From Atopobiaceae bacterium (lineage in GTDB: Bacteria > Actinomycetota > Coriobacteriia > Coriobacteriales > Atopobiaceae): a stretch of DNA of 64,000 bases. Location: positions 186,001-250,000 of the forward strand of contig JAKVON010000003.1 in assembly GCA_022482785.1 (NCBI GenBank). Direction: 5' to 3'. The position numbers were made by a program, and so were the translations under genes. Shown piece after piece: positions 41,398 to 51,700 of this stretch; the stretch's first letter is position 1, and every line of letters begins with the position of its first letter. The notes under the pieces are model-generated. The model searched no databases. It saw nothing but the letters and a program-made list of their open reading frames with translations, and was not told where the DNA came from.

Positions 41398-42036
41398 ATG
41401 GGCAAGGTCATGCCCTGCGACCAGGGGCATCCGTCAGGGCAGGTCGTCGATGCCGCCGTGCGCGCGCTTGCCGGCGGGGGCGTCCTCGTCATGCCCACCG
41501 ACTCGGTCTATGGCATCGGCGTCGCCGCCACCCCGGACAACCCCGGCCTCGAGCGCGTCTTCCGCATCAAGCGCCGGCCCGCCGGCCAGACCCTCCCCTG
41601 GCTCGTCGCCGAGGCCGACGACCTCATGCGCTACGGCCGCGACGTGCCCGAGTGGGCGCTTCGGCTGGCGCGGGCCTTCTGGCCGGGCGCCCTCACCCTC
41701 GTGGTCGACGCCGCGCCGTGCGTTCCCGCCGAGTACCGCCGGCCGGAGGACGGCACCATCGCCCTGCGCATGCCAGACTCCGCCCTCGTGCGCGACCTTG
41801 CCCGCCGCATGGGCACGCCGCTGGCCGTGACCAGCGCCAACACCCACGGCATGCCGTCCGTCGCGTCGGGCGCGGAGCTGGAGCCCGCACTCGTCGCCGA
41901 GGCCGACCTCACGCTCGACGGAGGAACGGCGCCGCAGGGCGTCGCGTCGACTATCGTAGGCACGAGCGGCGAGGCACCCCTCATCCTCCGTGAGGGGGCC
42001 ATCTCGCGCCGCGCGATCGAGGAGGCACTCTCATGA
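41398..42036 (+). CDS. tsaC: L-threonylcarbamoyladenylate synthase (Sua5/YciO/YrdC)
   Basis: This 212-residue protein starts at ATG 41398, with the RBS GGAGGGGG inside the end of prmC. It makes the threonylcarbamoyl-AMP needed for the t6A37 modification of tRNA. Motifs include V-M-P-T-D-S-V-Y-G-I (ATP/threonine pocket), I-K-R-R-P, F-W-P-G-A-L-T-L-V, and L-A-V-T-S-A-N. The length is that of the single-domain TsaC type without the Sua5 C-terminal domain. Its stop overlaps the next start by four bases. A second, divergent YrdC-type gene lies at 43144. Confidence 0.9.
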   Translation: MGKVMPCDQGHPSGQVVDAAVRALAGGGVLVMPTDSVYGIGVAATPDNPGLERVFRIKRRPAGQTLPWLVAEADDLMRYGRDVPEWALRLARAFWPGALTLVVDAAPCVPAEYRRPEDGTIALRMPDSALVRDLARRMGTPLAVTSANTHGMPSVASGAELEPALVAEADLTLDGGTAPQGVASTIVGTSGEAPLILREGAISRRAIEEALS

Positions 42037-42992
42037 GCAACCAGAAGGTGTCCGCGCACGAGCCGATCGAGTTCCTCTCCACCGACGGCACGACCACCTG
42101 CAAGGGGGACCTCTGGCTTCCCGCGGGGACGCCGCGCGCCTACGTCCAGATCGTCCACGGCATGGTGGAGTACATCGGCTGCTACCGGCACATGGCCGAG
42201 AGGCTCACGGCAGCCGGCTTCGCCGTCGCCGGCATCGACCAGCTTGGCCACGGCCGCACCACCCCAGACCCGGCACGCCGCGGCGTCTATGACCACAAGC
42301 AGGCCGCCTACCAGATCGTGGAGGACCAGCACCTGCTCCGCGGCCTGGTCGAGAGGCGCCTGGGGGCGCAGGTCCCCACGTTCGTCCTCGGCCACTCCAT
42401 GGGGTCGTTCGTCACCCGCTGCTACATCGACCGCCACGGGGAGGGCCTGGCCGGCGCGATCATCATGGGCACCGGCTGGCAGCCGGGCTACATGCTCGGC
42501 ATGACGAGGTTCCTCACGAGTGCCATCGCCCTGTTCCATGGGTGGGACTACCGTTCGAGGTTCATCGACAACCTGGGCGTCGGCGGATATAACAAGGCCT
42601 TCGAGGGGACGGGCGCCAAGACGGGCTACGAGTGGCTCTCGCGCGACGAGGCGCGTCCCGTCGCCTACGCGAAGGACCCAGACTGCGGCTGGACCTTCTC
42701 GCTCAGCGGCTACTACATGATCGCCGGGCTGCTCGGCGAGGCGGAGTCCCCCGAGCGCATCGCCGCGGTTCCCAAGGGGCTTCCCATCCTCATCCTCTCG
42801 GGTGCCGACGACCCGGTGGGCGTCCGGGGCGCTGGCCCCACGACCGCCTGCGAGGCCTATCGGAAGGCCGGCCTCACGGACGTCACCCTCCACCTCTACG
42901 AGGGGGCCCGGCACGAGCTGCAGAACGAGACCTGCAAGGATGCCGTCTTCGCCGAGATAGTCGACTGGGTGGGCTCGCGCGCCGCTCGCTAG
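42033..42992 (+). CDS. Alpha/beta hydrolase (monoacylglycerol lipase / lysophospholipase type)
   Basis: This 319-residue protein starts at ATG 42033 inside the tsaC stop (ATGA overlap), so it belongs to the prfA operon. The nucleophile elbow is G-H-S-M-G-S with serine near residue 122; the oxyanion region is V-H-G-M-V-E-Y. Likely acid and base are the D in S-G-A-D-D-P-V-G and the H in G-A-R-H-E-L. The cap region is similar to the Hydrolase_4 family. No signal peptide is seen, so it is cytoplasmic. The substrate is not determined; lysophospholipid or monoacylglycerol is the family guess. Confidence 0.85.
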   Translation: MSNQKVSAHEPIEFLSTDGTTTCKGDLWLPAGTPRAYVQIVHGMVEYIGCYRHMAERLTAAGFAVAGIDQLGHGRTTPDPARRGVYDHKQAAYQIVEDQHLLRGLVERRLGAQVPTFVLGHSMGSFVTRCYIDRHGEGLAGAIIMGTGWQPGYMLGMTRFLTSAIALFHGWDYRSRFIDNLGVGGYNKAFEGTGAKTGYEWLSRDEARPVAYAKDPDCGWTFSLSGYYMIAGLLGEAESPERIAAVPKGLPILILSGADDPVGVRGAGPTTACEAYRKAGLTDVTLHLYEGARHELQNETCKDAVFAEIVDWVGSRAAR

Positions 42993-43143
42993 CGCATCCG
43001 CCTGTCCCGGCCGCGCATCCCTCTGCCGAAGCCCTCTGCCATTGGCGAAAAGCTGAGCGGCGCACGTCCCCGCAACGCCCGCCCAAGGCAGAGAATGGTG
43101 GGCGTCCGGATTCCGTGGCAAGGACGAGGGGAGGGGAGGGGCC

Positions 43144-43813
43144 ATGCCCGTCGAGATTCTGCCGATAGACGCGTTGCATCCGCAGGCGCAGGTCATCGAT
43201 GCCGTCGCCCGCGTGATTCGCGAGGGGGGCCTGGCCGTCTTCCCAACCGAGTCGGTCTACTGCATGGGTTCCATCTCACGGTCCGGCGGGTCGGTCTCGG
43301 GCGGCGTCGAGCGCCTCTTCGAGCTCAAGCGGCGCGGCCGCGGCCCTTCGTTTCCCCTGGCTGGTGAGCTCCGTCGCGGACCTCGACGTCTACGGCACCA
43401 ACGTCACCGACGAGGCCCGCGCGCTGGCCGAGGCCTTCTGGCCCGGCAGCCTCTCCATCGTGGTCAAGGCTTCGGCGGCGGTGCCGCGCCTCCTCGCCCG
43501 GCAGGACGGCACCGTCGCCCTGCGCGTCTCCGCCTCGCCCGTGGTCGCGGCGCTGCTGCAGGTCGCGAAGGCGCCCCTCATCTGCTCGGGCGCGAGCGTG
43601 CACGGCGCGTCGGCCCCCGTCTCGTTCGGGCAGGTGTCGCGTCGCATCGTCGACGCCGCGGACATCGCCCTCGACGCCGGCCTGGGCTACGAGGGCGAGG
43701 GGTTCGTCACCATCGTCGACTGCACCGCCGAGGAGCCGCGCGTCCTGCGCGAGGGCGTCTACTCCCGGGAGGACGTGGACGAGGCCCTCGGCATCGAGAC
43801 CCCGCTGGTCTGA
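43144..43813 (+). CDS. Second Sua5/YrdC-family protein, +1 frameshift as read
   Basis: Start is ATG 43144 after GAGGGGAGG. The first about 70 codons (V-F-P-T-E-S-V-Y-C-M-G, F-E-L-K-R-R-G-R-G) and the remainder (A-R-A-L-A-E-A-F-W-P-G-S-L-S-I-V-V) are YrdC-like, but they lie in adjacent frames. Deleting one C from CCCC at 43354-43357 restores P-S-F-P-W-L-V and gives about 222 residues. It is diverged from the intact tsaC at 41398: the Y-G-I motif is Y-C-M here and the T-S-A-N motif is changed to C-S-G-A-S. It may therefore do a different job or be decaying. The single C/G-run indel looks like an assembly error, as in prfA. Confidence 0.75.
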
Positions 43814-43865
43814 GGCACATACCCGCCGCACGCTCGCGTCGCGGCCTCTGGAGGGAGCGATTCGC

Positions 43866-45413
43866 ATGGGCACGACTATCGTCGACAGCGTTCTCGACGG
43901 CATGGGCGAGGCCGAGCGGCCGGATTCCGGCGACGGCGGCTACGTGATGGCGCTCGACGCGGGCACGACGAGCGTCCGCGCCATCCTCTTCGACGAGTAC
44001 GGCTGCAAGGTCGCCACGGCCTCGCGTCCCCTCTCCATCAGCTATCCGCAGTCGGGCTGGGTGCAGCAGGACCCCGTTGAGATACTCTCCCGCCAGATCG
44101 CCTGCATGATCGAGGTGCAGTTCACGAGCGGCATCCACTCGGACCGCATCCGCGCCATCGGCATCTCGAACCAGCGGGAGACGGTCGTGGTGTGGGACCG
44201 CTCCACCGGCCAGCCCATCTACGACGCCATCGTCTGGCAGTGCCGCCGCACCGCCCCCATCGTCGACGCCCTCGTGGCCGACGGCTACTCCGACCTCATC
44301 CGCGAGCGCACGGGGCTCGTCCCCGACGCCTACTTCTCGGGCACCAAGATCAAGTGGATCCTCGAGAACGTCGAGGGCGCGCGCGAGATGGCCGAGCAGG
44401 GCAACCTCATGTGCGGCACGGTCGACACCTGGCTCATCTACAACCTCACGCACGGCACGGTGCATGCCACCGACTACACGAACGCCAGCCGCACGATGCT
44501 CTTCGACATCCACAAGCTCGCCTGGGACGACGACCTCTGCGAGATGCTGGGCATCCCCAGGTCGATGCTGCCCGAGGTCAAGCCGTCCTCGGGGCTGTTC
44601 GGACACGTGAGCTCCTACGTCATGACCCATCGCCCGCCCATCACGGGCGTCGCGGGCGACCAGCAGGCCTCCCTCTTCGGGCACTGCTGCTTCGAGCCCG
44701 GCAGCGTCAAGAACACCTATGGCACGGGCTGCTTCCTGCTCATGAACACCGGCACCGAGGCCAAGGCCTCCTGCCACGGCCTGGTCACCACCATTGGCAT
44801 CGCCGAGGGCGGCGAGGTGGACTACGCGCTCGAGGGCTCCGTGTTCCAGGCCGGCTCGGTCATCCAGTGGGTGCGCGACGAGCTGGGCCTCATCGAGCAT
44901 GCCTCGGACACCGAGGCCGTCGCCAAGTCCGTTCCCGACGCGGGCGGCTGCTACCTGGTCCCGGCGTTCACCGGCCTGGGCGCCCCCTGGTGGAAGCCCG
45001 AGGCGCGTGGCGTGATCTGCGGGCTCACCCGCGCCACCGACCGCGCCCGCATCGTGCGCGCGGCGGCCGAGTCGATGGCCTACCAGACCTATGACATCCT
45101 CAAGGCCATGGAGGCCGATTCCGGCCACACGCTCACGTCGCTCGAGGTCGACGGCGGCGCGGCGCAGAACGACTTCATCATGCAGTTCCAGGCGGACCTC
45201 CTCGACATCGAGGTCAAGCGCTCCGAGATAGACGAGACCACCGCGCTTGGGGCCGCCTACCTGGCCGGCCTTGCCGTGGGCTACTGGAGCTCGCGCGACG
45301 AGCTGCGGTCCAACCGGGCGATCGGCGCGCGCTGGCAGCCGCAGATGACGGGCGCCACGCGCGAGCGGCTGCTGGCCGGCTGGCGCGACGCCCTGCGCCG
45401 CACGATGGAGTGA
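43866..45413 (+). CDS. glpK: Glycerol kinase
   Basis: This 515-residue protein starts at ATG 43866 after GGAGGGA. It phosphorylates glycerol to glycerol-3-phosphate. FGGY-family motifs are complete: M-A-L-D-A-G-T-T-S-V-R-A, I-G-I-S-N-Q-R-E-T, W-Q-C-R-R-T-A, G-T-V-D-T-W-L-I, T-N-A-S-R-T-M-L, A-G-D-Q-Q-A-S-L-F-G, Y-G-T-G-C-F-L-L-M-N and V-D-G-G-A-A-Q-N-D. An N-terminal extension of about 27 residues precedes the usual start. No glycerol facilitator or dehydrogenase gene is adjacent, so it stands alone between the YrdC gene and adhesin cassette 2. Confidence 0.95.
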   Translation: MGTTIVDSVLDGMGEAERPDSGDGGYVMALDAGTTSVRAILFDEYGCKVATASRPLSISYPQSGWVQQDPVEILSRQIACMIEVQFTSGIHSDRIRAIGISNQRETVVVWDRSTGQPIYDAIVWQCRRTAPIVDALVADGYSDLIRERTGLVPDAYFSGTKIKWILENVEGAREMAEQGNLMCGTVDTWLIYNLTHGTVHATDYTNASRTMLFDIHKLAWDDDLCEMLGIPRSMLPEVKPSSGLFGHVSSYVMTHRPPITGVAGDQQASLFGHCCFEPGSVKNTYGTGCFLLMNTGTEAKASCHGLVTTIGIAEGGEVDYALEGSVFQAGSVIQWVRDELGLIEHASDTEAVAKSVPDAGGCYLVPAFTGLGAPWWKPEARGVICGLTRATDRARIVRAAAESMAYQTYDILKAMEADSGHTLTSLEVDGGAAQNDFIMQFQADLLDIEVKRSEIDETTALGAAYLAGLAVGYWSSRDELRSNRAIGARWQPQMTGATRERLLAGWRDALRRTME

Positions 45414-45745
45414 CGCGCTCGCCCCGCTCGGCCCTCGGCGAAGGGGCGAGGCGCCTCCCGGATCATGCAATTCTGAACTCAAGGGACAAGGAAACCCTCG
45501 GGTACGTCGTTGGTGCCCTGACAACCGCCGGTCGTGTCCGAACGACAGACTAACGGCCCACGGGTCTCCGATAGCATCGAGAATACCATCTGGCCGTTCG
45601 AACCATCGTGCTAGCACATCGTGCCAGCAAGGAGATGCGGAGAGCCGCCGTTCGATGCGTTGGGGCGTGTGCGTGGAGAGGCTCGTGTTGCAAGGAGCTT
45701 TGGTCACGTGCTGGCAGGCACGGGCAGCGTAAAAGAGAATTAAAT
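45414..45745. other. Intergenic region between glpK and adhesin 2
   Basis: These 332 bases begin with a hairpin-like stem (CTCGCCCC 45418-45425 with 45443-45450), a possible glpK terminator. The rest is noticeably less GC-rich and should hold the adhesin promoter. CCGTTCGA occurs near 45592 and 45649, which resembles a LytTR half site, but the 56-bp spacing is not the classical one. I see no convincing -35/-10 pair and no gene. Confidence 0.45.
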
Positions 45746-48700
45746 ATGGGGATGGGGAGCAACATGAACGCCGAGCCATCGAAGCACTTCCCAACAAAGT
45801 GGCGGGGAGGCGTCTTGGGAGAGGGCGCCTCCCCGTGGATGGGGCTAATTGCCGGCACACTTCCCCTCGTCATGGTCATGGCCCTCATCTGTGCGCAGGC
45901 CCTCTGTGCCGTGTCGGTCTGGGCGGCGGAGCCCTCGTCCCCAGCTATCGGCTATGCCTACACCGACCCAGCCGCGGGCGTGACCGTCGCCATCGATGCT
46001 CCCGAGGGTGCGTTTCCCGAGGGCACCACCGTGGCCGTGAGGCCGGTGGCCCCCGAGGAGGGCGGCATGCTCGATGCCGCCCTCGCCTCCGCGCAGGGCG
46101 TCGCCAACTCCGCGGCGGCGCGCGTCTCCTACGACATCACCTTCACCTGTGGCGGCGCCGAGGTGCAGCCCGCGGACGGCCACAAGGTAGACGTGCGCTT
46201 CTCCGCGGCCGACGGTTCGGCTCTTGCCGGCGGGAAGGGCCTCGCCGCCTACCACATCACCAATGGCACCACCGGCCTCAACGAGCAGGCGCTTGCCGGG
46301 GCCGAGAGCGTCGTGGCCCAGCCCATGGCCGCCACGGAAGAGGAATCCGATTCCGTCACGGTCGCCGCGAGCAGCTTCTCGATCTACCTGGTCACCAACC
46401 CGGCACAGTCGGCGGCGTCCGCCACCGGCGCGAACCTCACCTACGGGTGGACCAGCCCGGTTGGGAGGAGCTACCTCGCCTCGCCGGGAGACTCGTTCAT
46501 CCTCACGAACGGGAGCGCAGTCAACTTGGCCCAGTGGCGCGCACAGGACTATAACCAGGGCAATATCGACCCCTCCTATTTCACGATCGCGAAGAACACC
46601 GCCGACTCCACAGGGAAGTCGGTCAAGGTCACGGTTGGCGCCAACACGCCGGCGGGCGCCTACTTCATCAAGGACGTGACGGGGAATGCAAACAACTACC
46701 ACGTCTTCTACGTGAAAGTGCTGCCAAAGGGCACCACCGCCACGGGCACCGATCCCGCGGGCATGGACATGTACCTGTTCGATTACTACGGCGACAACAG
46801 CAGCGGCAGCTATGTCAATAATGTCACGGTGGGGAGCACGGGAATCAACAGGAACTACAACAACGACTACGGCTTCTATGTGAGCAAGACCCTCGACGCC
46901 ACCACCGGCATGCCCACCTTCAACAAGACCGGCCTCTCCGGCTCCACGCTCTGGGACCCCAGCCTTCTCACGACTTTCGGCACCGATGCAGGCGTGCAGT
47001 GGGCCGGCAAGGTGAGCAAGCTGTTCTCCTACGATTCCGCCAGCAAGCGCTACTCGTTCAGCGCGGCTGCCAACGCGGCGTCAATCGACCAGGTGACGGG
47101 GCAGTTCAAGCTGTATCCATACCGCACGAACAGGAGTTACTTCCCCTTCAACTCACCCGATGATGCCACGGGCGGGAGTGGGAGCAGCGTTCCGGCGCAC
47201 AACCAGGTCTTCGGCATGTACATGAAGGCCGACTTCCGGATGCCGGAGAACGGCACGCTCGACGGCACGACCACCGGCGACCCCATGCAGTTCACCTTCA
47301 CGGGAGATGACGACGTCTACGTCTACATCGACGGGAAGCTGGTCATCGACCTCGGCGGCGCGCATGGGGCCCAGACGGGCATCATCGACTTCGCCAAGGG
47401 CACCGGCACCTACTACACGATGGCGCCGAACACTGACGGCGGCACCCCCCACACCATCGACTTCAGTGACATCTTCAGCTCCGACGAGTTGAGGGATGGC
47501 ACCTACCTGGGCGAGAACCAGGTGCACACCTTCGCCATGTTCTATACCGACAGCGGCGGCTGGTCCAACTTCTCCATGAGCTACAACCTGATGCCCGTCC
47601 AGTACGGCCAGCTCACGGTAAAGAAGGACGCCTCGGGCGTGAACCCGGTCTACAAGGATCAGGACTACTCGTTCCAACTCCTCGATGGCGCCACCGGCAA
47701 GCCCATTACGGGGAAGTACAACTACGTCATCGCCGGCGACGCCACCAAGACCGTGCACACCACGGGCGCAAACGGCACCTTCACCCTCAAGGGCGGCCAG
47801 ACGGCCGACTTCTCCGGCGTGAAGGGCTACAAGTACCCGCTCTTCGCAGGCACCAACCTCAAGGTGAAGGAGATCACCACCGGTCTCCCCACCGGGTTCG
47901 ACACGCCCCAGAGCCAGGTGACCGGCTATTCCGCGCAGGCGAAGCGCTCCGGTGACACGACCGATTCCGTCGAGGTCCGCGTGAGCGATGCCAACAAGGT
48001 CATCTTCTACAACTCCGCCAAGGGCACCCTCGCGATACGGAAGGAGTTCGCCGGCGGCACGTCCACCCAGGCGTTCCCGGTGGTCGTGACCCTCACGGCG
48101 ACGGTGAACGGAGCGACGAAGACCTACACCCAGAAGGGGACGATTCAGACCAGCAAGGGCTACACGGTGACGGGCCTTCTCCCCGACACCACCTACGCCA
48201 TCACCGAGGACCTGTCGAAAATCTCCGGCTTCCAGTTCGTCTCGATGCGCGGAGGCACGAACACCACCGTCACGCAGGATGCGACCGACCCAACCAAGTA
48301 CACCGGGTCCATCATTGGCAACCCTGCTGTCTCGGGTGGCGTCCTCAACGCGAACGTGTGGGTCACCAACAGGATCGTCAAGGACGTGACCGTCACCAAG
48401 ACCTGGGCGGGCTCCACAAACGCCACCACCATCCCGAGCGACGTCACCTTCACCATGGCGGGCGGCAACATCGCCGGCACCTACACGCTCCACAGCCCCA
48501 GCTGGACGGGCACCGAGACAGAGACTGACCTCAAGGCCACGGGAACCGCCACCAGCTGGTCGTACACGTTCAAGGACCAGCCCTCCTATGACGGCAACAA
48601 GGCGCTGATCACCTACGCCGCCACCGAGACCGAGATAGGCGGCGCCGCCCTCGACGAGAAGGGCAGGCTCTTCGTGGGAGGCGCCGACGAGCAGGTGGCC

Positions 48701-51700
48701 ACCGGCTACTGGCAGTCGAGCGCCACGGGCACCGCACTCAAGAACACCTTCTACAAGTACCAGGACAACCAGGCCGACGACGTGACGTTCACCGTGATCA
48801 AGACCGATGACTCCACGCCTGCTCAGCCTCTCGAGGGCGCGGTGTTCACGCTTACCGACGACGCCGTCACGGGGGACGCGGGCACGACGAAGACCACCAC
48901 CACCGCCGGCGAGGCCAACTTCACGGTGACGCCCGGGCACACCTACACCCTCACCGAGACCTCCGCGCCGCAGTACCACCACAAGGGCACAACGACGACC
49001 TGGACGATCAAGGTGAAGTCGGCCACCGACGGCAACCCTGCCACCATCACGGCCGAGACGGCCCCCTCCACGATCATCGACCGCGTGTGGCAGTGGATCA
49101 CCCACATCTACAACGGCGATAGCGCGGAGGCCCTCTCGGACGAGACCCTCATCGTCGCGAACCCCCGCGACACCTACACCGTCACCTACGACGAGAACGG
49201 TGGCAACAAGGCGAATCTGCCCGCACAGGTCACGGGCCTCCATGCGGGCGACAGCACGACCCTTGCCAATGGCGCGGGAATGACAAAGGCCGCCGGCACG
49301 GACGCCTCTGGCAGAAGCTGCACGTACGCGTTCGTCGGCTGGGGCACGACGACAGACGCGCAGCCCGAGGACGTCGTGGACACCGCCTCGATCGACGCGA
49401 CCACGCCCGATAACGTCACGGTCTACGCCGTCTGGCAGGCGCAGTATCAAGAGACGTTGAAATACGACATGAACGGCGGCACCGGCAAGATCGCCGACGA
49501 CACGTTCGGTCCCGACCCGGCCACGAGCCATGTCTTCTCGGTGAGCGACACCAAGCCCACCCGCACTGGGCTATGACTTCCTCGGCTGGGCCGACAAAAG
49601 CACCGACGCCACGGCTACATATCAGGCCGGGGATGCGGTCACCGTAACCGGCGGCACCACCAAGACCATCTACGCCGTGTGGGCCAAGAGCACCGAAGGG
49701 TGTCACCGTCACCAAGGTGTGGCAGGCCGACGCCAAGACCGGCGAGCTGGGCCCCACCGCAGCCGTTGCCGTGGACGTGAAGAACCCCGACGGAACCACT
49801 GCAATGAGCGACGTCAAGCTCGACGGCACGGAAGCGGCCGCCGACGGTACCCCCACGCCCTGGAGCAAGACGTTCACAGCCGCCGAACTGCCGAAGTACA
49901 CCTACGATGAGACCACGGGGGCGGCGACCGAGATCGCCTATACCCTCACCGAGACCGCGGTGGGCGAGGGGGCTTCGGCCCTTTCGAAGGACACCCCCAA
50001 TGGCAACTGGGTGGTCTACGGCGACGACGTCGTGTCGGGCACCACCGACACGAAGAACGTCCTCGGCTGCTGGAAGCCCTCCTCGAGCGGCACCACCGTG
50101 ACCAACACCTGGGTCCCTGCGGCGAACAGCCCGTTCGGCAAGTTCGAGGTCGACAAGGTGGACGGAACCGTTGGCAGGAACTCTGCCAGCCTCGCCGGCG
50201 CCAAGTTCACGCTCGCGAGGACCAGCGCGGGCAAGCCCTACTCCGCCACGCTCACGACCGGCACGGACGGCAAGGCCACGTTCACCAACCTCGCCCCCGG
50301 CTCCTACTCGCTCACCGAGACCGCGCCCGCCGGGTTCACCGGGGAGAGCGTCAAGAGCATCACAGTGGGTAATGGCGGCGCCAAGACGCTCACGAGCGTT
50401 TCCGGGCCAGACGAGAACGGCGTGTACTCGAACGTCTGGGAGTGGAACGTCGACGTATCCGGCGGCGGAGTATCCACAAGTGGTGGCAACAGCACCCTCA
50501 CCGTCTCGAACACGAGGGTAGACTACAAGGTCGCCTACAGCTGGACGAGTGGCACCAAGAACAAGGAGCTCCCCACGGAGCTTGCCACCGCGCCCACGGA
50601 TTCCAACGCGTACACGGTAGGCGACACCTACACCGTCGACGCCACCTATGCCAACGGCTCCACCCACGAGGTGACGGATGACGGCACCTGGACCTTCTCC
50701 GGCTGGAAGGTCGGCGGGAAGGGCGACGTCGTCACGGGCAAGCAGACGATGCCTGCCGCCAGCGTGTCACTCGCGGGCGTGTGGACCTTCACGCCCTACG
50801 CCTATACGGTGACCTACCACGAGAACGGGGGAGACGCGGCCGGCCTGCCCCAGCCGAAGACCGGACTCCTCTCGGGTGCCAGCTGCACGCTCGACGCGGG
50901 CAGCTCCATGAAGAAGGCCGCCGGAACGGATGGCACGGCCGACGACGGCGCCGCCTGCACGTTCAAGTTCCTGGGATGGAGCACAAAGCAAGACGCGACG
51001 ACCGCGATGGACCCGCAGCGGGTCGCCATCGCCCATGCCAACGTCGACGTCTATGCCGTCTGGCAGCCCCTCTACAAGCCCACGCTGGTCTACAACGCGA
51101 ACGGTGGCACCGGCGCCCCCGGCAAGGCGACCTTCGGGCCTTCCGCAGCCAAATCCCACGACTTCGCGGTGAGCGGCACGCAGCCCACCCGCAAGGGCTA
51201 CACCTTCAAGGGCTGGGCCGATGGCGAGGACGCCACGACGGCGACATACACCACCGTCGCAGCTGAGGGCACGACCAGCACGATTCCTGTTGCCAAGAGC
51301 GCCAGCAAGACCGTCTATGCCGTGTGGGCGACGAGCGGCGAGACTGTGCCCGTGAAGGTCACCAAGACCTGGGCGAACGGCACCCCCACGGGCGTCACCA
51401 TCACGGTCAGGGGCAGCGACGGCAGCACGAAGCCCTACCTGCTTGACGGAACGGAAACGGCCGCTGACGGCACTGCCACGCCATGGAGCAAGACCGAGGA
51501 CCTCGCGAAGTACGCCTACGACGCCAAGGGCAACATCAGCGAGGTCACCTACACCGCCACGGAGACCGGGGTCAAAGACACGGCGCAGGACGGCGCCGGT
51601 CGCTTCGTCTCGTACGGCGACAAGACCGTCGCAGACGGCGACCCTGCCGTCTCGAACGTCCTCGGCTGCTGGGTCTCAGACGGGGACGACTCCAACCTCG

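Noticed and set aside
42993-43143. Possible tRNA or small RNA between the hydrolase and the second YrdC gene
   Set aside because: Only an imperfect stem (CTCTGCC near 43035 with GGCAGAG near 43090) is present; no cloverleaf or conserved RNA signature was found.
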